Shown one piece after another: positions 1 to 6,439 of a stretch of 12,054 nucleotides of DNA. Location of the stretch: NCBI GenBank assembly GCA_905215195.1, contig CAJMPF010000025.1:1-12054 (forward strand), in the 5' to 3' direction. How positions within the stretch are numbered: the first letter of the stretch is position 1; each line of letters begins with the position of its first letter. The stretch comes from an uncultured bacterium (GTDB lineage Bacteria > Actinomycetota > Coriobacteriia > Coriobacteriales > Coriobacteriaceae). The notes beneath the pieces are model-generated. The model had not been told where the DNA came from. It did no database searches and was given only the letters and a program-made list of their open reading frames with translations. The position numbers were made by a program, and so were the translations under genes.

Positions 1-622
1 CGTAGCGCAGGCAGCACATCAGGCGGCCGCAGACGCCGCTAATCTTGGACGAGTTGAGCGGCAGGTCCTGCTCCTTTGCCATGCGGATCGAAACCGGCTC
101 AAACTGTCCGCCAAAGCGCGTGCAGCAGAGCTCCTGGCCGCACTGGGCATAGCCGCCCACCAGGCGGGTCTCGTCGCGCACGCCGATCTGGCGCATGTCG
201 ACGCGGATGTGCAGCGTCGAGGACAGATCCTTGACGAGCTGGCGAAAATCGACGCGTTCCTCAGCCGCAAAGTAGAACACGGCCTTCTCGCCGCCAAACA
301 GGTACTCGACGCCGACCGGCTTCATCTCGAGGTCGAGCTCCTTGACCAGGCGGCGGAAGTCGACCATGGCCTCGTCGCCCTGGATGGCCAGGTCGTCGGC
401 AAGCTGCAGGTCGATGTCGCTCGCCACGCGCAGCACGGGCTTAAGCGGCTGACCGATCTCATCTTGCGGCACCTCGAAGGGATCGGCCGTGACCAGGCCG
501 ATCTCGGTTCCGCGCTCGGTGGAGCAAATGGCATAATCGGCCTCGAGGATATCCAGATCCTGCGGATCGAACCACAGGTCGCGCGAGGCGTAGGTAAACT
601 TAACGGGTACGACTAACGGCAT
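1..622 (-). CDS. ricT: PSP1-domain protein RicT (YaaT family), partial at the left edge
   Basis: Translating the minus strand from the ATG at 620-622 gives 207 residues before the window ends, so the C-terminus is missing. The best signature is the block VRDETRLVGGYAQCGQELCC (about 148-167), followed by FEPVSIRMAKEQDLPLN and KISGVCGRLMCC (about 193-204), which is the hallmark of the PSP1/YaaT family. Conserved cysteines fall at about 161, 166, 167, 198, 203 and 204. In Bacillus subtilis, RicT with RicA and RicF forms a complex carrying [4Fe-4S] clusters that works with RNase Y in mRNA processing and affects sporulation, biofilm and competence. That role is known for the family and only inferred here. 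The start overlaps the end of holB by 10 bases. A Shine-Dalgarno AGGAAGG at 630-636, 7 bases upstream and inside holB, supports this ATG. Family assignment is firm; the cellular role in this non-Bacillus host is not. Confidence 0.93.
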   Translation of the reverse strand, partial: MPLVVPVKFTYASRDLWFDPQDLDILEADYAICSTERGTEIGLVTADPFEVPQDEIGQPLKPVLRVASDIDLQLADDLAIQGDEAMVDFRRLVKELDLEMKPVGVEYLFGGEKAVFYFAAEERVDFRQLVKDLSSTLHIRVDMRQIGVRDETRLVGGYAQCGQELCCTRFGGQFEPVSIRMAKEQDLPLNSSKISGVCGRLMCCLRY

Positions 623-1740
623 TTCAGTGCCTTCCTGATATCGAACAGCATGACCTCGATGGCCAGCTGGGGAGTAACGTTTCTGGCGATGTTGCGCTCG
701 GCGGTCGCGACTGCCTCGAGCGCCCGTGTGGCACCCGCAACATTCGTCGCGGCGGCAAGCCGCCCGATCGTGTCGCGCACGTCCTCGTTCACCACGTCGG
801 CTGCCTCGTCCTGAAGCGTCAGCAGCACGTCGCGCATGAGCGTCCGCGCGCTCGCCAGCGCTTCCATGATACCCGAACGCTCACGCGCGTTGAGTTCGCG
901 CTTGTTGCGGTCCTCAAGCTGCTTCAATGCTCCACGCGACAGGTAGTCGGCGTTTTGCTCGAGCACCTTTTCCTGCGTGGACTTGACCTCGGCGAGCGGC
1001 GCCTTAACGGCGACGATGAGCGACTTGGCGCGGCTGAGCACATCAGCCTCGTCGGCAGCGATGAGCGAATCGATGGCGCGAACCATCTGACGGCGAGCGT
1101 CCTGGCGCTCGGCGCTCTTGAGGAACTCGATGCCACGCGCGGGGCTTCCCGCTACTGCGACGGCCATGCGGCAACGCGCAGGGTCCTGACCGGTGGCGCG
1201 GCTCACGGCCTGCGCGGCCACGGTGGGCGACACCAGCCGAAACGGCACGCACTGGCAGCGGCTCACGATGGTGGGCAGCATCACGTCTGCCGAGGTGCCC
1301 AACAAGATGAACATAACGCCCTCGGGCGGCTCCTCGAGTGTTTTGAGCAGTGCGTTGGCGGTGTTAGCGCGCAGTTGCTCGGCACGGTCGATGATGTAGA
1401 CCTTGGCCTTGGCACGGATGGGCGCCAGAAGCACATCGTCGAGCAGCTCGCGGGTCTGGGCAATGAGGTAGCCCGTGGCGCTCTCGGGCGTGTAATAGTG
1501 CACGTCGGGATGCGTATGGCGGGCGATGCGCACGCAGCTATCGCATGAGCCGCAGCCATCCTGCTCGCACAGGAAGGCTTGGGCGAGCGCCCACGCGGCG
1601 TCGAGCTTGCCCGCGCCGGGCGCGCCCAAAAACAGGTAGGCGTGCGATGCGCGACCGCTGGCGACGGCATTGGTCAAAAAGTCGCGCACGCGCTCTTGGG
1701 TGTCGAGCTTGGCCAGCAGGCTTGTCTGAGCGGGGGCCAT
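613..1740 (-). CDS. holB: DNA polymerase III subunit delta prime
   Basis: This is a 375-residue clamp-loader subunit. In the family it acts with delta and tau/gamma to load the sliding clamp onto primed DNA. The P-loop region reads GAPGAGKL (39-46), with leucine where Walker A needs Ser/Thr, and the Walker B region reads VYIIDRAEQL (114-123) instead of a DE-type box. The subunit is therefore probably not an active ATPase, as expected for delta prime. Four cysteines at 58, 63, 66 and 69 form the usual zinc module, and S160-R161-C162 is the SRC (arginine-finger) motif. I chose the ATG at 1738-1740 over an in-frame TTG at 1759-1761. AGGAGG at 1750-1755 lies 9 bases before the ATG, and the longer version would overlap tmk by 20 bases. 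The gene begins 1 base after the tmk stop and overlaps ricT by 10 bases. Family length and motifs fit well. Confidence 0.94.
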   Translation of the reverse strand: MAPAQTSLLAKLDTQERVRDFLTNAVASGRASHAYLFLGAPGAGKLDAAWALAQAFLCEQDGCGSCDSCVRIARHTHPDVHYYTPESATGYLIAQTRELLDDVLLAPIRAKAKVYIIDRAEQLRANTANALLKTLEEPPEGVMFILLGTSADVMLPTIVSRCQCVPFRLVSPTVAAQAVSRATGQDPARCRMAVAVAGSPARGIEFLKSAERQDARRQMVRAIDSLIAADEADVLSRAKSLIVAVKAPLAEVKSTQEKVLEQNADYLSRGALKQLEDRNKRELNARERSGIMEALASARTLMRDVLLTLQDEAADVVNEDVRDTIGRLAAATNVAGATRALEAVATAERNIARNVTPQLAIEVMLFDIRKALKCR

Positions 1741-1741
1741 G

Positions 1742-2425
1742 TTACTCGGCCTCCTGGGCAAGCGCGGCGGTGACGGCGTCCTGGGAAATGTCGAGGCCGT
1801 AGACGCGAGCCTGCTCGACCGTCTGCGCGAAGACGTCCTCGATGGACGCGGTCGCGTCGATGAGCTTTACGCGGTTTGGTTCCTCGGCGGCGATGGCGCA
1901 AAATCCCTGGTAGACACGCTCTTGGAAGGCCATGCCCTTAGCCTCCATGCGATCTGCCGCGCCACGGGCTGCCATGCGCAGCGCCGCCTGCTCGGGCGTG
2001 ATGTGATAGACGAGCGTGAGCGCCGGGTGCGTCCCCGCGACGGCCAGGTTGTTGGCATCGCGTACTATCTGGCGATCGAGGCCATCGGCAAACGCCTGAT
2101 AGCAAGTTGTGGAATCGTAGAAGCGGTCGCACAGGACCACCTTGCCGGCAGCAAGGGCAGGCGCGATGACCTCGTGCACCAACTGGGCGCGCGCGGCCTC
2201 GTAGAGCAACAACTCGCAGGTGTCGCCCATCGCCGTATTGGCGGGGTCGAGCAGCAGAGCACGGATCTTTTCGCTGATGGCGGTACCGCCCGGCTCGCGC
2301 AGGGTCACAACCTGGTAGCCGGCAAGGTCGAGCGCACGGGCAAGCAGGCGCGCCTGCGTAGATTTACCGGCGCCATCGACACCCTCGAGCGTAATGAAGC
2401 TATGTTGAGCGGGCTCAAAAGCCAT
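1742..2425 (-). CDS. tmk: Thymidylate kinase (dTMP kinase)
   Basis: A 227-residue enzyme that phosphorylates dTMP to dTDP with ATP, in the cytoplasmic dTTP pathway. Family motifs are all present: P-loop GVDGAGKST (15-23), the REPGGT segment (43-48), the DRFYDST segment (100-106) that contacts the nucleotide, and an arginine-containing lid region (about R150-R159). It is slightly longer than the common 205-215 residues, with the extra at the C-terminus (about 211-227). The start ATG at 2423-2425 follows a purine-rich AGGAAGGGG site 8 bases away. It is the first gene of the tmk-holB-ricT run, so nucleotide supply and clamp loading are made from one transcript. The upstream 2426-2664 stretch must hold its promoter, but I see no clear -35/-10 pair on the minus strand. 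Confidence 0.96.
   Translation of the reverse strand: MAFEPAQHSFITLEGVDGAGKSTQARLLARALDLAGYQVVTLREPGGTAISEKIRALLLDPANTAMGDTCELLLYEAARAQLVHEVIAPALAAGKVVLCDRFYDSTTCYQAFADGLDRQIVRDANNLAVAGTHPALTLVYHITPEQAALRMAARGAADRMEAKGMAFQERVYQGFCAIAAEEPNRVKLIDATASIEDVFAQTVEQARVYGLDISQDAVTAALAQEAE
1750..1755 (-). promoter_or_regulatory. Ribosome binding site that sets the holB start
   Basis: On the minus strand this reads AGGAGG, 9 bases before the ATG at 1738-1740 and inside the end of tmk. It would be internal to the coding sequence if the in-frame TTG at 1759-1761 were used, so it favours the shorter HolB. Confidence 0.75.
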
Positions 2426-2527
2426 GAGCGCAGCCCCTTCCTATAAGGCGCGTAAATGCAGATATATCAACCAAGCCATGATACCCCAGTGCTCGGTGCG
2501 TCCCCAATGGCTAAAGGTGCCTTTCCA

Positions 2528-2596
2528 AAGTTGCGGTGAAATAGGGACTGATTGAAGCTCTGAGACCGCCAAACAGTCCCTATTTCACCGCAACTT
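2528..2596. repeat. Long perfect inverted repeat (palindromic element A)
   Basis: The arms at 2528-2550 and 2574-2596 are exact reverse complements over 23 bases. The left arm begins AAGTTGCGGTG and ends TAGGGACTG. After one mismatch the pairing resumes for 3 bases (2552-2554 with 2570-2572), leaving a 15-base loop. There is no T-run, so it is not an ordinary terminator. It lies between the divergent tmk and zinc-ribbon genes, just upstream of a TATAAT box. The loop contains ACCGCC (2565-2570), whose ACCGC could also pair with GCGGT in the outer left arm (2533-2537), giving an alternative fold. It shares the core TAGGGAC and this layout with element B at 3667-3724. It could be a non-autonomous mobile palindrome (REP-like) or a protein-binding site; I cannot tell which. 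Confidence 0.9.
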
Positions 2597-2621
2597 ATGA
2601 TGGGGAATTTTGGACGCTGGG

Positions 2622-2627
2622 TATAAT
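2622..2627 (+). promoter_or_regulatory. Likely -10 box for the zinc-ribbon gene
   Basis: A perfect TATAAT lies 38 bases before the ATG at 2665. No good TTGACA-like -35 box is visible at 16-18 bases upstream, where the sequence is close to GATGGG. Palindrome A ends at 2596, right at the edge of the -35 region, so it could affect this promoter. A transcript would start near 2634. Confidence 0.5.
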
Positions 2628-2664
2628 CGTCGTATTGCATTGAAATGTGGCGAAAGGAGTGGCA

Positions 2665-3648
2665 ATGTCTCGGTATTGCGCCTCGTGCGGCAAGCTTCTT
2701 GCAGATAATGCCAAGTTCTGCACCTCGTGCGGTGCACCTGTTGAGCAAACAACCGCGAGCGATAGCCAGCCCGCTTTTGAGCAGACCGGCTCCCTTGATA
2801 CGCCGCAAGTCAAGGCGGACGACCCCCTCGCCTATCGCCCCGACCCCGCCGCCAGCCCCGCAGCGGTCGAAACGACGCAGCGCATACCCGTCGCGAGCGA
2901 CTCGCCCCAACAGCAGCCAGCTCCCGCATACGCGCCCGCTTCGCCACAGACCCCCGCTCCCAAAAAGAGCGGCACCGGGCCGCTTATCGCCGTTATCGTT
3001 GTGCTGGTGGCGATCATCATCGCCCTGGTCGTTTTCTTTGTGATCAAGCCTTTCGACAACGCCGCCACGCAGACGTCTGCCGAGGTAGCTAAGCTGCACC
3101 ATGACGTCGACGACGATGACCTAAAGCCTCTCGGCGATCCCAACAGCCTGTACGACGATGATGACGATGACGACGAGGATGGCGGCGAAGCAACACTCTC
3201 CGAGCAGAACCTCTACCGCCGACTGAGCGAATACTACGACTTGCTAGAAGACCTCGACAACTACGTCCGTGGCTGCGCGCAGAACTTCAACGGCAGCTAT
3301 CTGGAAGAGGATCGAACCACCCGCCAAAATCTCGCCGACGTCGCCGAGCGCACAGAGGACACCATCGAGCAGTATTACGACATCGTCGAGGACCTGGACG
3401 TCCCGACGAGCTCCAAGAACTACAGCTCCTGGAAGGACATCATCGCCCTGTACGACGACCTGGATCACCGCATTGACGCAATCTGTGATGCCTGGGAGAT
3501 CAGCCTGAAATACGCCAAGCCTGCGGACCACAAGAATGAGATCGTGGCGCCGCTGTCGCGCGACAACGTGGCGGGCACCAATGACAATAAGTACCGCCTA
3601 GACTTTGAGGAACGCTATCCCGGCGCCAAGCCTGTCGAGGTGAACTAG
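2665..3648 (+). CDS. Zinc-ribbon single-pass membrane protein with acidic linker, function unknown
   Basis: A 327-residue protein. The N-terminus is a zinc ribbon with CASC and CTSCG (cysteines 5, 8, 19 and 22). A Pro/Ala/Gln-rich linker follows (about 50-100), then one strongly hydrophobic helix (about 106-129, rich in V/I/L), then a negatively charged stretch with seven consecutive Asp (164-170). The remaining C-terminal part (about 180-327) is acidic and probably helical, with repeated tyrosine/leucine spacing, and shows no catalytic motif I know. The expected topology is ribbon inside, C-terminal domain outside, which is inference. The ATG at 2665 is preferred over the GTG at 2647 because AAAGGAG (2653-2659) lies 5 bases before the ATG. 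The gene is monocistronic, on the strand opposite to its neighbours, and flanked by palindromes A and B. Zinc-ribbon membrane proteins are common in actinobacteria of this type and are usually annotated only by domain. Confidence 0.85.
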   Translation: MSRYCASCGKLLADNAKFCTSCGAPVEQTTASDSQPAFEQTGSLDTPQVKADDPLAYRPDPAASPAAVETTQRIPVASDSPQQQPAPAYAPASPQTPAPKKSGTGPLIAVIVVLVAIIIALVVFFVIKPFDNAATQTSAEVAKLHHDVDDDDLKPLGDPNSLYDDDDDDDEDGGEATLSEQNLYRRLSEYYDLLEDLDNYVRGCAQNFNGSYLEEDRTTRQNLADVAERTEDTIEQYYDIVEDLDVPTSSKNYSSWKDIIALYDDLDHRIDAICDAWEISLKYAKPADHKNEIVAPLSRDNVAGTNDNKYRLDFEERYPGAKPVEVN

Positions 3649-3666
3649 TGCTTTGTCGTTCCCGAG

Positions 3667-3724
3667 CCGGCAGTTAGGGACGTTCCTAAACTGCCGGCAG
3701 AAAAGGAACGTCCCTAACTGCCGG
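3667..3724. repeat. Long perfect inverted repeat (palindromic element B)
   Basis: The arms at 3667-3687 and 3704-3724 are exact reverse complements over 21 bases (left arm CCGGCAGT...GACGTTCCT) around a 16-base loop. The loop carries the 10-base palindrome CTGCCGGCAG (3691-3700). As a result the left arm can also pair with the loop: CCGGCAGTTAGG (3667-3678) matches CCTAAACTGCCGG (3685-3697) with one extra base, so two folds compete. It starts 18 bases after the stop codon of the zinc-ribbon gene and is followed by a separate true terminator. It shares TAGGGAC and overall design with element A. It is not a standard terminator because no U-run follows the stem. Confidence 0.9.
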
Positions 3725-3726
3725 TC

Positions 3727-3768
3727 AAAAAAACGAGCGAGGATCGCGGGGTCCTCGCTCGTTTTTTT
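3727..3768. terminator. Strong bidirectional intrinsic terminator between convergent genes
   Basis: The stem ACGAGCGAGGA (3733-3743) pairs with TCCTCGCTCGT (3752-3762). It is flanked by seven A on the left (3727-3733) and seven T on the right (3762-3768), so a stem plus U-run forms on both strands. It can stop the zinc-ribbon transcript on the plus strand and the topA transcript on the minus strand, whose stop codon is 22 bases away. Confidence 0.92.
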
Positions 3769-3790
3769 GGGCAATGTTTCGACTGCGCCG

Positions 3791-6385
3791 TTACTTGTCG
3801 GCGGCTGCTTTCTTGGTAGTCGACTTCTTCGCGGTCGTCTTCTTGGCGGCAGTTGCTTTCTTGGCCGTCGTCTTCTTGGCCGCCGTCGCCTTCTTGGCCG
3901 TGCTCGCCTTGGTCGTAGTCTTGCGGCCGCGGGCCGGCTTCTTCTCCTTGGTCGGACAGTCCATGTTGACGCAGATACGCCACGGGCCGCGCGCCGTGTT
4001 GACCACCACGATGGGGGCGCCGCACTCGGGGCAGGTCTCACCCGTCGCCTCGAGCTTACCGCGCGCCGGTAGAGGATAGCTCACGCCGCAATCGTCATAG
4101 TTGGTGCAGCGGATAAAACGCTTGCCGCTCTTCTCGCTCTTGTGCGCGATCAGGTCGCCATGGCGTCCGGCCTCGGCGCACACCTTGCACTCGCCCACCT
4201 TAAGGTCGGGCTCGTAGTTGGTGGGGCATGTGGGGTTCACGCAAATCTCGAAGGCCTTCTGGCGGAACGGCTGACACTTAATGCGCGGCGCACCGCACTC
4301 GGGACACACGGCGGCCTCGCCCTCGAGCGGGCTCACCTTGACGCCACTCGGCACCGGATAGGTCACGTCGCAGTCGGGCCATCCCATGCAGCCGATAAAG
4401 CTGCCGCGGGTCTTGGCGCTCGTCTTCATAACCAGGTCCTTGCCGCACTTGGGACAGGCGCCCACGCGTGCATCGGCCGTGACGGCGTCGCTGATAGCGT
4501 CGCCCAGCTCCTGCGTATGCTTGAGCAGCTCGTCGAGCACGCCGGCCAGCAGTGCGCGCGAGTGCGTCACGACATGCTCTTCGGTGTCCTCGCCGCGCTC
4601 GACGCGGGTCATGTCGCCGTCGAGCTCGCTGGTCATATCGGGGCTCGTGATGCGCGGGGCAAACTGCGTCAGCGCATCGATGATGGCGATGCCCAGCTGA
4701 CTCGGCTCCACGGGATCGTTTTTGAGGTAGCGCACGGCGTACAGGCGCTCGATGATGCTCGCGCGCGTGGACTTGGTACCCAGGCCGCGCTTTTCCATCT
4801 CCTGCACGAGCTTGCCCTGGCTGTAGCGCGCGGGCGGCTCGGTCTGCTTGGCCTCGAGCTTAATGTCGAACACGTCGACCGTATCGCCCTGCTCCAGCGG
4901 CGGCATCTGCTCATCGCGCTTAAGGCCGTACGGATAGGCCTCGCGGAAACCCGGGGTCACGAGCACGTCGCCCGAAGCCACGAACGGCTCACCGTTCACG
5001 TCGAGCTCGAGCTTGGTGTTCTCGATGGTCGCGGGACCCATGAGCGTTGCCAGGAAGCGGCGGGCGATGAGGTCGTAGAGCTTGCGCTGGCCGCCGTCGA
5101 GCGTGGACGGATCGCCCTCGCCCGTGGGGTAGATAGGCGGGTGGTCGGTGGTCTCGACTTTGCCGCGCGTGGGCTTCATGGGGCCGGCGAGCACCTTTTT
5201 GCACACGGGCGCCAGCGCCGGGTTGATCTTTGCAAGGTCGCTCACCACGGCGCCCAGATCGAGCGTCGCGGGGTACACGGTGTTGTCGACACGCGGGTAG
5301 CTGATGAGGCCCGCCATGTAGAGGGACTCGGCGATGCGCATGGTACGCGCAGGCGAGATGCCCTCGGCCGCGGCGGCAGCCTGCAGCGAGGTGGTCGCAA
5401 ACGGCGTGGGTGGCTGCTGCTTGCGTGAGCGCTTGGTCACCGCGGCGACGGTTGCCGTCGTAATGCCGTCGACATGGCCGTATGCCGTCTCGGCAGCATC
5501 CTTGTCGGTAAAGCGTGCCGTCTTGTGCGCAATCTTAAAGTGGTCGTCCTCGGCAGCACCCTGCGCGGCGCCCATGCCGCGGATCTGCCAATAGTCCTCG
5601 GGCACAAACGCCATGCGCTCGCGCTCGCGCTCGACCACCAGGGCAAGCGTCGGGGTCTGCACGCGGCCGGCGGAACGCACGTTGCCAAAGCCGCCAAACT
5701 TGGCGAGCGTCAGGTAGCGCGTGAGCACCGCACCCCAAATGAGGTCGATGTGCTGGCGGCTCTCGCCGGCGTCGGCCAGATTCTGGTCGAGCGAGACAAG
5801 GTTATCGAAGGCCTGCGTGATCTCGGCCTTGGTAAACGAAGAATACTGGGCGCGGGCAACCGGCAAGTCCGGCGCAACCTCGCGCACCTTGTTGAGGGCG
5901 TCCGAACCGATCAGCTCGCCCTCGCGGTCGAAGTCCGTGGCGATGATGACGCTGTCGGACTTTTTAGCGAGGTTCTTGAGCGAACGAATGAGCTCCTTCT
6001 CGGCCGGCAGCTTAATGACGGGCGCCCAGGTGAGATAAGGCAGGCTCTCGAGCTTCCAGCCCTTGATGGAGATACCGTCGGCAAGGAACGGCTTACGCTT
6101 GGTGTCGTAGGGCGGACGAGCCAGGCCATCGGGCATGTCGGCCGGCAACATCTCACCGTCCTCGGTGACCGAATACCAACCCAGCTTTTTATCGAACAGC
6201 ACGCTGTCGCAAAAATCGGGTGCAAGGATGTGACCGGCAAGACCGATCGTCACGCACTCCTCGCCCTTCCACTCAAAACGGTAGATGACGGTGTTGTACA
6301 CCTTGTCCTTTTTGGGCTTACCCGTGGACAGCCGCTCGGCGATCTGACGCGCGGCGTCGTTTTTCTCGGCGATGATGAGCTTCAA
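3791..6385 (-). CDS. topA: Type IA DNA topoisomerase I with four zinc ribbons and lysine-rich tail
   Basis: An 864-residue enzyme that relaxes negative supercoils by single-strand passage. The TOPRIM domain starts at the N-terminus (IIAEKN, E7) and carries the metal-binding motif ATDFDREGE (149-157). The catalytic tyrosine is Y363 in SYPRVDN. The motif GKLVQEMEKRGLGTKSTRAS (524-543) is a family hallmark. Four C-terminal zinc modules use Cys pairs at 644/647-666/672, 694/697-715/720, 733/736-760/766 and 785/788-805/810. The protein ends in a Lys/Ala/Thr tail (about 816-864). The N-terminal sequence and the SYPR form of the active site look closer to archaeal-type enzymes than to E. coli TopA (from memory, unverified). 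The start is TTG at 6383-6385; AGGAG lies 6 bases upstream and the TOPRIM strand begins at residue 2, so no earlier start is needed. It is the last gene of the tat-hyp-topA run, 54 bases after hypB. Confidence 0.95.
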   Translation of the reverse strand: MKLIIAEKNDAARQIAERLSTGKPKKDKVYNTVIYRFEWKGEECVTIGLAGHILAPDFCDSVLFDKKLGWYSVTEDGEMLPADMPDGLARPPYDTKRKPFLADGISIKGWKLESLPYLTWAPVIKLPAEKELIRSLKNLAKKSDSVIIATDFDREGELIGSDALNKVREVAPDLPVARAQYSSFTKAEITQAFDNLVSLDQNLADAGESRQHIDLIWGAVLTRYLTLAKFGGFGNVRSAGRVQTPTLALVVERERERMAFVPEDYWQIRGMGAAQGAAEDDHFKIAHKTARFTDKDAAETAYGHVDGITTATVAAVTKRSRKQQPPTPFATTSLQAAAAAEGISPARTMRIAESLYMAGLISYPRVDNTVYPATLDLGAVVSDLAKINPALAPVCKKVLAGPMKPTRGKVETTDHPPIYPTGEGDPSTLDGGQRKLYDLIARRFLATLMGPATIENTKLELDVNGEPFVASGDVLVTPGFREAYPYGLKRDEQMPPLEQGDTVDVFDIKLEAKQTEPPARYSQGKLVQEMEKRGLGTKSTRASIIERLYAVRYLKNDPVEPSQLGIAIIDALTQFAPRITSPDMTSELDGDMTRVERGEDTEEHVVTHSRALLAGVLDELLKHTQELGDAISDAVTADARVGACPKCGKDLVMKTSAKTRGSFIGCMGWPDCDVTYPVPSGVKVSPLEGEAAVCPECGAPRIKCQPFRQKAFEICVNPTCPTNYEPDLKVGECKVCAEAGRHGDLIAHKSEKSGKRFIRCTNYDDCGVSYPLPARGKLEATGETCPECGAPIVVVNTARGPWRICVNMDCPTKEKKPARGRKTTTKASTAKKATAAKKTTAKKATAAKKTTAKKSTTKKAAADK
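3830..3895 (-). repeat. Tandem 33-base repeat encoding the basic tail of topoisomerase I
   Basis: Residues 831-841 and 842-852 of TopA are the same 11-residue unit, KKATAAKKTTA, followed by a partial third unit (KKSTTKK). The two DNA copies differ mainly at third codon positions, so the repeat has been kept at protein level rather than freshly duplicated. Lysine-rich tails of this kind bind DNA in actinobacterial topoisomerase I and histone-like proteins, which is family knowledge. Confidence 0.85.
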
Positions 6386-6391
6386 AAGAGG

Positions 6392-6396
6392 CTCCT
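6392..6396 (-). promoter_or_regulatory. Ribosome binding site for the TTG start of topA
   Basis: On the minus strand this reads AGGAG, 6 bases before TTG 6383-6385. It fixes an uncommon start codon for a housekeeping enzyme and suggests modest translation. Confidence 0.8.
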
Positions 6397-6439
6397 ATCT
6401 CGTATCTCTGCGGCTACGCCCGCCCGTATGGCGGCCGAC

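Noticed and set aside
1738..1761. TTG at 1759-1761 as the holB start
   Set aside because: The AGGAGG at 1750-1755 serves the ATG at 1738-1740, and the longer form would overlap tmk for no benefit.
1739..2446. Plus-strand open frame antisense to tmk
   Set aside because: It mirrors tmk almost exactly and shows no independent signal.
2467..3102. Minus-strand open frame covering palindrome A and the start of the zinc-ribbon gene
   Set aside because: It runs through the inverted repeat and promoter and shows no conserved motif.
3830..3895. Possible CRISPR or minisatellite in the topA tail
   Set aside because: The copies are adjacent without spacers, stay in frame, and differ at codon third positions, so it is a coding repeat.
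4142..5428. Plus-strand open frame of 428 codons antisense to topA
   Set aside because: The His/Arg/Gly/Ala-rich low-complexity translation is typical of antisense frames in GC-rich DNA.
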